Below are positions 15,394 to 23,837 of a DNA stretch of 34,351 nt, piece by piece. Position 1 is the first letter of the stretch, and each line of letters opens with the position of its first letter. Source of the stretch: a virus. The translations under genes were made by a program, and so were the position numbers. The notes below the pieces were generated by a model. It did not search any database. It was not told the DNA's origin and saw nothing but the letters and a program-made list of their open reading frames with translations. The stretch is taken from positions 1 through 34,351 of IMG/VR virus record IMGVR_UViG_3300034145_000016; one strand, 5' to 3'.

Positions 15394-18300
15394 TGTTCCA
15401 AGACCCGTTCGCCGATCTGATCCCGAATCAGCCGGCCCAGCCGGGCGTGCCGCAGATGGTGGTCCCGCCGCGTCCACGCCAGGCCACTCCACAGACGCCG
15501 CAAGAGCAGCAGGCGACCGAACTTCGATCCGTACGCACGGAGCAGGAAATTGCGGCCCACCCAGTCAGTGTCGAGGGAACGCAGCTAGCCAACGAGGATC
15601 GAAGGCGCCAGCTTCGGCGCGAAGCGGCCGGCACGACCCTCCCCCGCGAGGCCATTGACGAGCTGAGCAAGCTACGCACCGCGTTCAGCGGTTTCAATTC
15701 GTCCGTGGGCGGGTTCATGCCGGACTATTCTGGACCAGGATCCACCTTGGAAAACACGGCTCAGGAATGGCTGGGCACCGGCACCCCCGGCCAGCGCGAC
15801 TGGTGGTCCAACTTCTACGCGAACGACATGCAGCTGCGCAATGTGATGTTTGGCGCCTCCCTCACGCCCAGCGAGCAGGCTTCATGGGAACGCGCCACCA
15901 TTCACCCCGGAATGACTGCCGACGAAATCCGCCGCAACCTCAACCGCCGCCGGGAAATGGCTATGGGGGCAATGCGTCGGCGAGCGGAGGCTTTTGTCGC
16001 GAACGGGTGGAATGCAGACGCTGTCCGAGCCACCCTCGGAGAGTTTCAGGGTCTGCTGGAAGGTCAGGATATTCCTCCGCCTCCCAACCCGATCAACGGC
16101 CTAGCCGTCGAGGCCGGGATTGCACAGGCGCAGCGCGTCACTGCTGGCGCCGGCGGCCCTTCCCATCCTGGGGAGGGCGTTCCCGCCAATCCCGCGATAG
16201 CGCCTCCTTCTGGCATCGTTCAGGGGCAGGGCGGCACTCCGATCGTCGGTGACACTCTGACCGACGAAGAGCGGGCTGTGATCATTGAGGCATCCCAGAC
16301 GGCGAGCAGCCCCGAAGAGTTCCGCCGCATGGTTCAGGAGCGCACCGGACTAGACGTCCCAAACTATCGAGAACTGTTCGACAGCCGGGGCAATCGGCGA
16401 CCGGTAAACAGCAACTTTCAGCTGCAGACCCCCGACATCACGGATGCGCGAGGTGGAGACGCAGCGGCCGACGAGGCGGCCATGATGCAGGCCCTCTTGA
16501 GCAGCGGACCCGGCGGTGCGGTTTTCGGTACTGTGCGCGCCATCGGCGGGGATGAAAGCGCCATGGCCTTCGGGCGCGGCGTGGCAGACACCGGCACCTT
16601 CGGCCTAGCGGATGAAATTGTCGCGGGCGGGACCACCCTCTTTGGCGGGGGCACCTATGATCATAATCTAGCCCGAGAGCGGGCAATCAACGCCTATGAT
16701 TACGAGAACAATTTCGGGGCGCGGCTGGGAGGCCAGTTTCTGGGCGGCGCCGCGATGCCCTTTCCGGCAGCGCGAACTGGAGAAGCGCTGAGTGCTCTGG
16801 CCCGTTATGCGCCGCAGATGCGCGCTGGGGCGGCATATTCAGCAGGATACGGCTTTGGGAGTGGCGATGGAAATGTGGCCACCCGAGGCGCAAATGCGCT
16901 GTTGATGGGGGCGGCGGGCGCTGCTGCGCCGCCCGTGCTGGGCGGCATTATCAATGCCGGAGGCCGCGCCGTGAATGCATTGCGCGGCACGTCTGCGCGA
17001 GCGGTTGGCCAGCCAAATGAGCAGATCATTCAGGCTTTCCAAGAAGAGGGTGTCGATTTTGCCCGCCCCTTCGCAGACCCAACACGCCATCGGCAAATGC
17101 GTGTTCTGGAAGCTACCCAAGGCGGCAATGATGCCGTGACCGGGAGTGTCGAGGCCACTCGCGCCGGACTGCAGGGGCGCGTTGCTCAGATGGGCGCAAC
17201 GGGTAGTCGGCAGACCGCAGACGAGATGGGCTCTACCATTCGAGGGGCGGTCGAGCGGCGGGTTGAGGCGCAACGCACTCGAGCCCGCACCTTTTACGAG
17301 CGAGCGGAGAGGGAGAGCGCTGGCGCTGCCATTGAGCCGCGTGAGCTTGTTCGAACGCTCGACGCCAGTATTGCCAATCTTCGCCGCAACCCTAACACCA
17401 ATAAGGCCACCTTGAGCGAACTACTCCAGGTTAGGGCCGACCTGGTCGATGACGCGGGAAACATCATCCCAAAAACTGTTCAGGATATTCAGAACATCCG
17501 AGAGGGCATCGCCGGCGGGGTCAACCAGGCCACGCTTCGCACGTCCCGCTCTGAGCGCATTCTCAACGCGGCCCTTCATGCTGGAAAACGTGACGTTGAG
17601 CGCGATCTTGGCCGCCAAGCCCCTGGAGCACTTACCTTGTACCGGCAGGGTGATGAAATATGGGCGGGGATGCACCGGGATAGTCATCAGCTCCTGGAGC
17701 GACTGACCGGCCCTGCCGACAATCCGATCAGCGGCGAGCAGGTACTTGCGAGGGTTCGCACCATGATGTCCAATCAGGGAGATGCCCGCCGCTACCAGCG
17801 CGTCCTTAGAACCTTGGCTCCCGCTGAGCACCGGGACTACGTCGCAACGTTGACGGATACGATTGGCCGTCGCTCGGCAGACGAGGACTTTTCACCTGCG
17901 CTATTTGTCTCCCAGACTAAAGACTGGTCTGACGAGGCGCTGCGCACGACCTTTGGGCGTGAAGGCGCCCGTTCAATTACAAACCTCCGCACAGCTTCTC
18001 AAGCGTTCCGAGACACGACCGGCAACCCGAATAATGTTCGGTCCGGGCTCGGTGTACAAGCCACACTCGGCGGCGTGGTCAACTTTCGTTCAATTGTGGG
18101 CAATGCGCTCGGCATGGCCGCAGGGGCGGTCACGGGAGGTCCAACGGGGGCCGCCGTTGGGTCCGCGCTTGGCCACGCTGTCGGCATGGGCCTAGAAAGG
18201 CGCGCCAACCGCCTGTCGGCACAGGCTCTGATGAATCCGGACATCAGCCGGTGGCTGGGCCGTGCTGCCCGCGCGGAAAGTCGAGAGCAGTCTCAAACCT

Positions 18301-18464
18301 TGACTAGGCGGCTGTCCGGAATTGCGCAGCGAAACCCTGCCTTTGCCGCTGAACTTGAACCGCTGATCAACTCCTTGGTCGCCGCGAATGACAATGTGGT
18401 CGGTTACAGCGGCCGTGCCGCGGCTTCAGGAGATGAACGGCGCAATCAGCAGGAACGCCCCTAA
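15393..18464 (+). CDS. Large internal/ejection protein (gp16 position)
   Basis: With 1023 residues this is the largest gene. The start ATG 15393 shares a base with the peptidase stop (TGATG). It has a proline/glutamine-rich N-terminus and a domain with LTPSEQASWERATIHPGMTA and DEIRRNLNRRREMAMGAMRR (about 155-200). A glycine-rich middle includes the hydrophobic GAAGAAAPPVLGGIINAGGR, and a long helical region with RTRARTFYERAERESAGAAI follows. A late membrane-prone segment (GNALGMAAGAVTGGPTGAAV) lies near the end. The final protein of the P22 ejection set is the membrane-active gp16, which this matches in order, size class and build. I see no separate lytic domain. Confidence 0.75.
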   Translation: MFQDPFADLIPNQPAQPGVPQMVVPPRPRQATPQTPQEQQATELRSVRTEQEIAAHPVSVEGTQLANEDRRRQLRREAAGTTLPREAIDELSKLRTAFSGFNSSVGGFMPDYSGPGSTLENTAQEWLGTGTPGQRDWWSNFYANDMQLRNVMFGASLTPSEQASWERATIHPGMTADEIRRNLNRRREMAMGAMRRRAEAFVANGWNADAVRATLGEFQGLLEGQDIPPPPNPINGLAVEAGIAQAQRVTAGAGGPSHPGEGVPANPAIAPPSGIVQGQGGTPIVGDTLTDEERAVIIEASQTASSPEEFRRMVQERTGLDVPNYRELFDSRGNRRPVNSNFQLQTPDITDARGGDAAADEAAMMQALLSSGPGGAVFGTVRAIGGDESAMAFGRGVADTGTFGLADEIVAGGTTLFGGGTYDHNLARERAINAYDYENNFGARLGGQFLGGAAMPFPAARTGEALSALARYAPQMRAGAAYSAGYGFGSGDGNVATRGANALLMGAAGAAAPPVLGGIINAGGRAVNALRGTSARAVGQPNEQIIQAFQEEGVDFARPFADPTRHRQMRVLEATQGGNDAVTGSVEATRAGLQGRVAQMGATGSRQTADEMGSTIRGAVERRVEAQRTRARTFYERAERESAGAAIEPRELVRTLDASIANLRRNPNTNKATLSELLQVRADLVDDAGNIIPKTVQDIQNIREGIAGGVNQATLRTSRSERILNAALHAGKRDVERDLGRQAPGALTLYRQGDEIWAGMHRDSHQLLERLTGPADNPISGEQVLARVRTMMSNQGDARRYQRVLRTLAPAEHRDYVATLTDTIGRRSADEDFSPALFVSQTKDWSDEALRTTFGREGARSITNLRTASQAFRDTTGNPNNVRSGLGVQATLGGVVNFRSIVGNALGMAAGAVTGGPTGAAVGSALGHAVGMGLERRANRLSAQALMNPDISRWLGRAARAESREQSQTLTRRLSGIAQRNPAFAAELEPLINSLVAANDNVVGYSGRAAASGDERRNQQERP

Positions 18465-18545
18465 GGTGCAGAGTCGCCTTCGCTGACTCCACCCGCCGAT
18501 CAGCCATGCCGCGATCGGGTAGGTTAGGAACCAGAATAGGGGCAT
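18426..18545 (-). CDS. 39-residue membrane microprotein, antisense to late genes
   Basis: On the minus strand, ATG (18545-18543) directly follows the TAA of its partner with no gap. The product starts MPLFWFLTYPIAAWLIGGW, has a short basic turn SQRRR, and ends LCTLGAFLLIAPFIS. This gives two short hydrophobic segments with a positive turn, a hairpin membrane topology. Its last 39 bases run antisense to the 3' end of the large ejection gene. No family recognised. It looks like part of a two-gene leftward unit in an otherwise rightward late region. Confidence 0.45.
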   Translation of the reverse strand: MPLFWFLTYPIAAWLIGGWSQRRRLCTLGAFLLIAPFIS

Positions 18546-18686
18546 TTACTGGCCCCGTCGTTCATTGTCCTGGACGCGCAAAAGGTTCCATATCCCAACG
18601 ACATGGTTGCTGATGTTAAAAAGCAGGATCATCATAATGCCTAGCAGCAGTATAACGCCGAGTTGGAATATCTCTGTCTGGCTCAT
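18546..18686 (-). CDS. 46-residue single-span membrane protein, antisense to late genes
   Basis: Minus-strand ATG (18686-18684) opens a 46-residue protein. It begins MSQTEIFQLGVILLLG, continues with IMMILLFN, and ends in a polar, charged tail (RVQDNERRGQ). One membrane span about residues 7-23 and a second amphipathic stretch are expected. The ribosome site is weak. The stop is followed at once by the ATG of the second small gene. Both fill the gap between the ejection genes and the tailspike. Likely roles for such phage morons are superinfection exclusion or lysis control; this is inference. Confidence 0.5.
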   Translation of the reverse strand: MSQTEIFQLGVILLLGIMMILLFNISNHVVGIWNLLRVQDNERRGQ

Positions 18687-18720
18687 CCGAGCAACCTAAC
18701 CCATCTCCCCACCCTTCGCC

Positions 18721-18748
18721 AAGCCGCTCCTAACCGGGCGGCTTTTTG
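18721..18748 (+). terminator. Rho-independent terminator
   Basis: AAGCCGC (18721-18727) pairs with GCGGCTT (18738-18744), loop of ten bases, followed by TTTT. It would end the head/ejection transcript 19 bases before the tailspike ATG. The tailspike would then need read-through or its own promoter. Because of the weak A-tract on the other strand it may also help end nothing leftward. Confidence 0.7.
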
Positions 18749-18766
18749 CATTTGGAGCCGAGCCGA

Positions 18767-20761
18767 ATGGCCCTTTTCATTCCGCCGAACAGCCGAGCCA
18801 CCGACGCGAACGCGAACGCGCTCAGCGGTGCTGTGTGGCACTTCTACACCACCGGCACCACCAATCCTGCTGCCGTCTATACCAGCGCGGCGCTCAACGT
18901 CGCCCATGGCCCATCCGTGACCGCCGACGCCGGCGGCAAGTTTCCCAACATCTTCCTCGATCCCGCCGTGACCTATCGCGCCATCCTGAAGACGGCCGGC
19001 GGGTCGGTGCTGCTGGACGTGGACCCCTACGACAAGGCGGTTGGACAGGGCGATCTCTCCGCCTCAGCTGGTTCCGGTCTCGTAGGCCACATCGCCGCCG
19101 GTGCCGATGCCGTGGCTCGCAGCGTTCAGGCCAAGCTGCGCGAGTTCGTCTCGGTCAAGGATTTCGGGGCGCTTGGCAACGGCTCCACAGTCGACACCCT
19201 CGCCATCAATGCGGCTATCGCATCGCTGACCGCTGGACAGACCCTCTACTTCCCCGCCGGCATCTACCTGGTCGATAACAGCGACCTTCAGGAGACTGCT
19301 GGCGGCACAGTCAGCACCGTCCCCCTGCCGGATGGCGCGAACCTTCTGATGGAAGGCGGGGCATGGCTCAAGCGCGCTCCGGCCGACACGGGCGGGCCGA
19401 TCTTCATCACCGCCACCGGCAATAACATCATCCAGGCCAATATCGACGGCGACGAGTTCCCCCTGACCGGCGGCATTTCCGGCACGTGGCGGACCGCCGG
19501 TGGGGTGGGCATTTCCGCAGCCAGCGCGTCGAACGTGACGCTGATCAACTGCCGCTTCCGCAACCTCACCTACGGGGTCGAGGCTATCGGGTTGACGCAC
19601 TGGAAAATCCTCAACAGCGAGTTCTACCGGATCAAGCTGAGCGGGTGCCTGCTTCGCGGCAACGACGCCATCGGGGCCGCCCACAACCTGGTCGCCATCT
19701 GCTATTTCGAGAGCATGGGCGATACCGCAGTGGCGCTCCACTACGTCACCAGCTCGTCGGTCGTCGCCTATAATACCATCGCGCTCTGTCACGCCAAGGA
19801 CACGCAGATGCGCGAGGACGGCTACGCCTTCGACATCGAGGCGTCTGTCATGCCCGGCACCCACCACCACAACCGGTTTGCCGACCTCACCGTTGAGCAG
19901 GTGACGGACAGCGGCAAGGTCCAGGGCGGCGCGACGATGAACGCCAACATCACCGACAGCGCGATCACCAACTGCATCTTGAAGGGCAACGGGACGATCG
20001 AGAGCTACGGCGTCTCGATCACCTCCACCACAGATGTCAGGGTTACGAACAATCTGATCGAGGGCTTCCGGGGCGGTGCCATCTACGCCGATGGCGCGAT
20101 CCGGCCATTGATCGACGGCAACCAGATCAAGGATTGCGGAGACTCGGGCTCGATCATCAACAATACGATCCTGCTGAGTGCGTTCCTCGGCAACACGGCA
20201 CCGATGGTGACGGGCAATCGCATCACCTATTCGGCTGGCTATGCAGGCGCCGGCGCGTCCTTAGCTGCGATCTCCGGACGCTATTTCAACGCCCTCATCC
20301 CAGACGACGCAGTGGTGCGCGGGAACCTGATCGAGGGGCCGGCGGGGATCGCCGTCAGCTTCTTCGGCTTCTCCGGGGCTGCCAAGGTCGGCACGCTGTA
20401 TGTTGAGGGCAATTATGCTTTCGGCGTCACCGCCGCGCCGTTCCAGGTCAATTGGAACACCGGCGGTCGGATCCAAGGCAACCGCACCGACGTCGGCAGC
20501 GGGTTCAACCTCGCCAATGTTGCGGCAGCTACGATCATCCGCGACAATGACAGTCACAAGACCGAAGCCTGGGGCACGAGCGCGGCGATTGCGAGCGGCT
20601 CGACCATCGCCCACGGACTCGCCGTTACTCCGACCAGCTACCGCGCCACGCCGACCTCCACCGGGGCAACCGACGTGTGGATCACGGCGGACGCCACCAA
20701 TCTGACGGTCAATTTCGGCGGCGGCGGAAGCCACGCCTTCTCCTGGGAGGCGCGGGCATGA
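18767..20761 (+). CDS. Tailspike, right-handed beta-helix (pectate lyase-like) receptor-binding protein
   Basis: The 664-residue start is ATG 18767 (GGAG at 18754-18757). Three parts are visible. The N-terminal particle-binding region is about 1-95 (ALFIPPNSRATDANANALSG, then FLDPAVTYRAILKTAGG). The entry to the beta-helix is VSVKDFGALGNGSTVDT (128-144) with GQTLYFPAGIYLVD. A long set of rungs follows with repeated N-x-I/V and G-N motifs (VVAYNTIALC, VTNNLIEGF, VRGNLIEGP). The C-terminal end is STIAHGLAVTPTSYRATPTS with a SHAFSWEARA finish. It should bind, and probably cut, the host surface polysaccharide. Its cluster of small genes downstream is coupled by ATGA. Confidence 0.9.
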   Translation: MALFIPPNSRATDANANALSGAVWHFYTTGTTNPAAVYTSAALNVAHGPSVTADAGGKFPNIFLDPAVTYRAILKTAGGSVLLDVDPYDKAVGQGDLSASAGSGLVGHIAAGADAVARSVQAKLREFVSVKDFGALGNGSTVDTLAINAAIASLTAGQTLYFPAGIYLVDNSDLQETAGGTVSTVPLPDGANLLMEGGAWLKRAPADTGGPIFITATGNNIIQANIDGDEFPLTGGISGTWRTAGGVGISAASASNVTLINCRFRNLTYGVEAIGLTHWKILNSEFYRIKLSGCLLRGNDAIGAAHNLVAICYFESMGDTAVALHYVTSSSVVAYNTIALCHAKDTQMREDGYAFDIEASVMPGTHHHNRFADLTVEQVTDSGKVQGGATMNANITDSAITNCILKGNGTIESYGVSITSTTDVRVTNNLIEGFRGGAIYADGAIRPLIDGNQIKDCGDSGSIINNTILLSAFLGNTAPMVTGNRITYSAGYAGAGASLAAISGRYFNALIPDDAVVRGNLIEGPAGIAVSFFGFSGAAKVGTLYVEGNYAFGVTAAPFQVNWNTGGRIQGNRTDVGSGFNLANVAAATIIRDNDSHKTEAWGTSAAIASGSTIAHGLAVTPTSYRATPTSTGATDVWITADATNLTVNFGGGGSHAFSWEARA

Positions 20762-20955
20762 CGCGAGAAGAGTTCGACGCAGCCCTTGAGGCCGCCACCC
20801 CCGAAGCACCGTTCATCGTCACCAACGGCGAGGTGACGGGGGTCGCGCTTCGGTTCGATGAGCGCCGGGAGACGGTCTATCTCCACGGCGGCCGGCGCCT
20901 GCCGCTGGAGGGGCTGTCAGTTGCGCCCGCCAACGCCCTCCACGGCGAGGCATGA
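20758..20955 (+). CDS. Small protein after the tailspike, unknown
   Basis: ATG 20758 overlaps the tailspike stop by four bases. The 65-residue protein (starts MTREEFDAALEAATPEAPF, contains GVALRFDERRETVYLHGGRR) looks like a small alpha/beta unit. No membrane segment. The family is not recognised. Tight coupling to the tailspike suggests a chaperone or accessory for it, but that is only context. Confidence 0.6.
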   Translation: MTREEFDAALEAATPEAPFIVTNGEVTGVALRFDERRETVYLHGGRRLPLEGLSVAPANALHGEA

Positions 20956-20956
20956 C

Positions 20957-21268
20957 ATGCGCCTGATCATCACCCTTCAGGTCATATCCGCGCTGGTTTG
21001 GTCGGTTCCTGTCCTGTGGTTCGCCCGCAGCTTCGTGCGTCTTTTCTTCCATCGGGCCTACAGCCGCGATTGCGAGCGGGTGACGTGGTTCTTCATGGGG
21101 CTGCTCCAGGTCGGCTTCGCGCTTCGGTGGCTCGTTTTCCACGAGAGCATCCCCGCGATGCGAATCTCCGAGGTCATGGTCTGGTCCGGCCTTTACGCAT
21201 TATCGGTCGCCCTCGCCCTGTGGGTAATGCTTGTGGCGGGGGCGCATGGTCGTGGCGAACGTCGGTGA
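20957..21268 (+). CDS. Three-span membrane protein, holin candidate
   Basis: ATG 20957 starts a 103-residue protein with three hydrophobic stretches: about 3-24 (LIITLQVISALVWSVPVLWF), 42-61 (VTWFFMGLLQVGFALRWLVF) and 72-95 (VMVWSGLYALSVALALWVML). The C-terminus is short and positive (GAHGRGERR). Size and topology fit class I phage holins or a small inner-membrane exclusion protein. It stands first in the lysis module and overlaps the next gene by 23 bases. Confidence 0.6.
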   Translation: MRLIITLQVISALVWSVPVLWFARSFVRLFFHRAYSRDCERVTWFFMGLLQVGFALRWLVFHESIPAMRISEVMVWSGLYALSVALALWVMLVAGAHGRGERR

Positions 21269-21662
21269 TGCTATTCCGGTTGTCACCGGCTTCACATGGA
21301 CCGCTGCGGGAGCATGGGCCTCATTCCTCGCCCTTCTGGGCCTGCTGGTGCGCCAATGGGTGCCGCTGCGGCGAGCCCGGATCGATGCCGACAAGCTCAA
21401 GGTCGAAAGCGACAACTCGCTGCGCGTCGACCTCATGGCCGAAATACGAGCGTTGCGGGCGGAGCAACGGGAGGAGCGGGCAGACTGCGACCGCCGCCTT
21501 GCCGAGCAGGACAAGGAGATCGCGAGCCTTCGGGAGGAGATCAGGGGGCTGCACGCAATGATCCGCCAGAACTCGCAATCGAGTGCGTACCTGCTGGGCG
21601 ATCCTGCGGCGGTCGCAACGTCAACGTCGGCTCGCAAGCAGCGAAAGGATGAGGAAAAATGA
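21246..21662 (+). CDS. One-span coiled-coil protein, i-spanin-like or holin partner
   Basis: ATG 21246 lies inside the previous gene, giving 138 residues. It has an N-terminal membrane span about 15-36 (FTWTAAGAWASFLALLGLLV). A basic stop-transfer RQWVPLRRAR follows, then a long charged helix 48-112 (ALRAEQREERADCDRRLAEQ, DKEIASLREEIRGLHAMI) that should coil. This is the layout of inner-membrane spanins and of some phage membrane regulators. It overlaps the endolysin start by four bases (ATGA). A matching outer-membrane lipoprotein is encoded at 23487-23837. Confidence 0.6.
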   Translation: MVVANVGDAIPVVTGFTWTAAGAWASFLALLGLLVRQWVPLRRARIDADKLKVESDNSLRVDLMAEIRALRAEQREERADCDRRLAEQDKEIASLREEIRGLHAMIRQNSQSSAYLLGDPAAVATSTSARKQRKDEEK

Positions 21663-22333
21663 CCCGCAAAGCCCTGTTCGAAGCGGTCCGCCCCTTCGCC
21701 AATGGCTATCGGAAGAGCGAGACGATCGGGCTGGTGAACCAGTTGGCCGACCATCTCGGCCTGGCGCCAGAGACGCCAGCACAGCCCGCTCCAGCCCTGC
21801 CTGCCATTCCGATACCCGGCAGGCTGCAAACGGCTCCTGTGGCGCCTTCTAGCGAGCCCTCGTGGGTCGCAGTCGCCCGCAAGCTGATCGGGACGCGCGA
21901 GGTGCCCGGACCGCAGCATAACAGCTTCATCAGCAAGGGATGGGCGCGGCTCGGCGCCGGCTGGTTCAACGATGATGAAACGCCTTGGTGCGGGTTCTTC
22001 GTCGCTCACTGCATGGAGGCGGCAGGGATATCCTACCCGGGCAAGGGCCTCTTCGCCCGCGCGAAGGCATGGCTCGACTGGGGGAACAACTGCTCAGCGA
22101 TATACGGTGCCGTGGTCGTATTCGGCCGGGAGGGCGGGGGGCACGTCGGGTTTCTCGTCGGTGAGAGCCGCGTCAATTTCTACGTGTTGGGCGGCAATCA
22201 ATCGAACGCCGTCAACATCACCCCGATCGCCAAGAGCCGCGCCTTAGGGTTCCGCTGGCCCGCCTCGGTGCCCGGGGGAACCAAGAAGCTGCCTGAGATG
22301 AGCGGCGGCACAATTTCAAGGAATGAAGCCTGA
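21659..22333 (+). CDS. Endolysin, TIGR02594/CHAP-like cysteine peptidase type
   Basis: The 224-residue protein is coupled to the upstream gene. A short helical N-terminal unit (1-36) is joined by a Pro/Ala-rich linker (38-66) to the catalytic part. That part has WVAVARKLIGTREVPGPQHN, then DDETPWCGFFVAHCMEAAG (C111), GAVVVFGREGGGHVGFLVGE (H162), and VLGGNQSNAVNI with LGFRWPAS. This is the TIGR02594 pattern; the cysteine and histidine are the expected catalytic pair of an amidase or endopeptidase acting on peptidoglycan. No signal peptide, so it needs a holin for export. The location in the lysis module agrees. Confidence 0.85.
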   Translation: MTRKALFEAVRPFANGYRKSETIGLVNQLADHLGLAPETPAQPAPALPAIPIPGRLQTAPVAPSSEPSWVAVARKLIGTREVPGPQHNSFISKGWARLGAGWFNDDETPWCGFFVAHCMEAAGISYPGKGLFARAKAWLDWGNNCSAIYGAVVVFGREGGGHVGFLVGESRVNFYVLGGNQSNAVNITPIAKSRALGFRWPASVPGGTKKLPEMSGGTISRNEA

Positions 22334-22397
22334 GTTTCCGGCGACCGGAAAGCGCAGCCGCTCGCCTAGCGGCATAGAAGAAGAAGGACGCAGACAA

Positions 22398-22745
22398 ATG
22401 CTTACCGTGATGCATCGCCATAACGATGGCACCGAAACTCTTTATCAAGCTCAATCGGTTCGCCGCGAAAACGGCGGAACTCCCTCTATTCCCCCTTCTG
22501 GCGACGTTATTCTGACGGGCGCTCCCGACAGCGGACCGACTCTCTATGGCGGCCCCGGTGCTCACCATGAGGGCGAAGGAATGATCCGGATAAGCCCGCG
22601 GTTCTTCGCCACCGAAGGTGGAACAGAGCACGCGGGTCTCTTCGATGAAAGCACGGTGTTCGTGATGAACCGCTTCGGCGCCACCGTCGCCCGCTACCAC
22701 CTTGGCCCGCCTCCCCGCGCTCCCAAGGCAGCCGAGTCGAACTAG
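22398..22745 (+). CDS. Phage protein of unknown function in the lysis module
   Basis: ATG 22398 has AAGGA (22384-22388) at good distance and gives MLTVMHRHNDGTETLYQAQS; ATG 22323 would add a basic, poorly ordered lead and overlap the endolysin. The 115-residue protein is compact and beta-rich, with DVILTGAPDSGPTLYGGPGA and STVFVMNRFGATVARYHLG, ending proline-rich. No signal or membrane span. The pattern recurs in related alphaproteobacterial phages in my memory, without a function. Confidence 0.65.
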   Translation: MLTVMHRHNDGTETLYQAQSVRRENGGTPSIPPSGDVILTGAPDSGPTLYGGPGAHHEGEGMIRISPRFFATEGGTEHAGLFDESTVFVMNRFGATVARYHLGPPPRAPKAAESN

Positions 22746-22751
22746 CAACTA

Positions 22752-22777
22752 GGGCGGCAGTGCGATTGCCGCCCGTT
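22752..22777 (+). terminator. Hairpin, terminator or attenuator candidate
   Basis: GGGCGGCA (22752-22759) pairs perfectly with TGCCGCCC (22767-22774), loop GTGCGAT, then GTTT. The T-tract is short, so termination is probably partial. It sits between the unknown gene and the holin-like gene. Confidence 0.5.
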
Positions 22778-22792
22778 TGAAGGAGACCCACC

Positions 22793-23059
22793 ATGGCAAC
22801 AGCCCCTGAATTGCCGATCGAAGTCGGCCCCTCCGCCGTCCCCGACACTGCGAAGGCCGCTGGTCGGTATCTAGTCGCAACCGCCGTAGCATTTGCTGTC
22901 GGTAAGGGCTGGGTTGATGCCGAGAACGCGGAAGGCATCGTTACCGCCGGCGTCGGCCTGATCGCCATTGGCTGGGGCCTCTACGCGACCTTCCGGCGCA
23001 AGTCTCAGCTCGTGGTGACGGCGGACGCCGCGCCAAACAGCGTGGCGGTGGTGAAGTGA
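22793..23059 (+). CDS. Small holin-like membrane protein
   Basis: ATG 22793 follows GAAGGAGA (22779-22786). The 88-residue protein has two hydrophobic segments: about 27-38 (a weaker AGRYLVATAVAFAVGKGWVD) and 48-66 (GIVTAGVGLIAIGWGLYATF). A basic RRKSQ and a flexible tail follow. Size and layout match small two-span phage holins, but an R-type structural pilot protein is not excluded. Its GTGA end couples it to the Ntn hydrolase gene. Confidence 0.6.
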   Translation: MATAPELPIEVGPSAVPDTAKAAGRYLVATAVAFAVGKGWVDAENAEGIVTAGVGLIAIGWGLYATFRRKSQLVVTADAAPNSVAVVK

Positions 23060-23490
23060 CCACCATCGCAACGGACGGCAAGAGCATGGCGGGGGACGGC
23101 AAGTCGCAAACGCGGGGCACGGTCTGCTCGCTGAACAGCGTGAAGGTCCACCGGATGCGCGACGGCGGGCTGTTCGCAGCTTGTGGATCATCCGGATGGG
23201 GCGACAAGCTGCAAGCTTGGTACGAAGACGGCCAGAGCGGCAGTCCACCCACTGGGGAGGACGGTGACGGTTTCATACTCCTGAGGCTCGACGGCTCAAT
23301 CTGGCAAGGCGGTCAGGACGGGCTCGCAGTCCAGATCGAAGCGCCATTCGCGATCGGATCGGGCATGGACCTCGCCATCGGGGCGATGGACCAAGGCGCC
23401 TCGCCTGAACAGGCCGTGGCGATTGCAGCGCAGCGCGACCCCGGCACCGGCGGCACCATCACCATCCTTCATCTGGAGAGCCAAACATGA
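23056..23490 (+). CDS. HslV/proteasome beta-like Ntn hydrolase
   Basis: GTG 23056 overlaps the previous stop. The 144-residue product begins (M)TTIATDGKSMAGDGKSQT, the start of HslV-like peptidases, in which a Thr after Met becomes the N-terminal nucleophile. VKVHRMRDGGLFAACGSS, the later FAIGSGMDLAIGAMDQGASP and EQAVAIAAQRDPGTGG are the conserved strand and helix features of the T1 family. No regulatory HslU-like ATPase is seen nearby. It could trim virion or host proteins. That a proteasome-like unit lies inside a lysis module is notable; the fold is clear, the target is unknown. Confidence 0.8.
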   Translation: MTTIATDGKSMAGDGKSQTRGTVCSLNSVKVHRMRDGGLFAACGSSGWGDKLQAWYEDGQSGSPPTGEDGDGFILLRLDGSIWQGGQDGLAVQIEAPFAIGSGMDLAIGAMDQGASPEQAVAIAAQRDPGTGGTITILHLESQT

Positions 23491-23837
23491 AACCCATTCT
23501 CATAGCCCTAGCGCTCGCCTGTAGCGGGTGTAGCCTCACCGATCTGCCGGCACCCAATAGCGTTGCCGATGCGACCGTGCTTGACGAGAAGCTCGGTATC
23601 GCCGTTGAGACCACCTACGCCGCTGCTGCGCGCACCGCCGCCCTCGCTATTCGAGCGGGGCTGGTGGACGCTGCTGGGGCTCGGAGGATCAGCCTGCTCA
23701 ACGAACAGGCGCGGGCAGCAGTCCTTCTGACCCGCCAAGCCTATGACGCCGGGAACGCAGTGACCTACACGGCCGCCGCGTCTCAAGCGCTCGGCCTGAT
23801 CAACAGCATCATTCGAGCCGCAGGAGGCCAGCCATGA
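23487..23837 (+). CDS. Outer-membrane lipoprotein, o-spanin candidate
   Basis: ATG 23487 is coupled by ATGA. The 116-residue protein has a short signal (MKPILIALALACSGC) with a cysteine at 15 after S-G, a lipobox-like site though position -3 is a cysteine in place of L/V/I. The mature part is helical and alanine-rich (LDEKLGIAVETTYAAAARTA, NEQARAAVLLTRQAYDAGNA). A lipoprotein late in the lysis module fits an o-spanin that joins the one-span protein at 21246-21662. The lipobox deviation lowers certainty. Confidence 0.6.
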   Translation: MKPILIALALACSGCSLTDLPAPNSVADATVLDEKLGIAVETTYAAAARTAALAIRAGLVDAAGARRISLLNEQARAAVLLTRQAYDAGNAVTYTAAASQALGLINSIIRAAGGQP

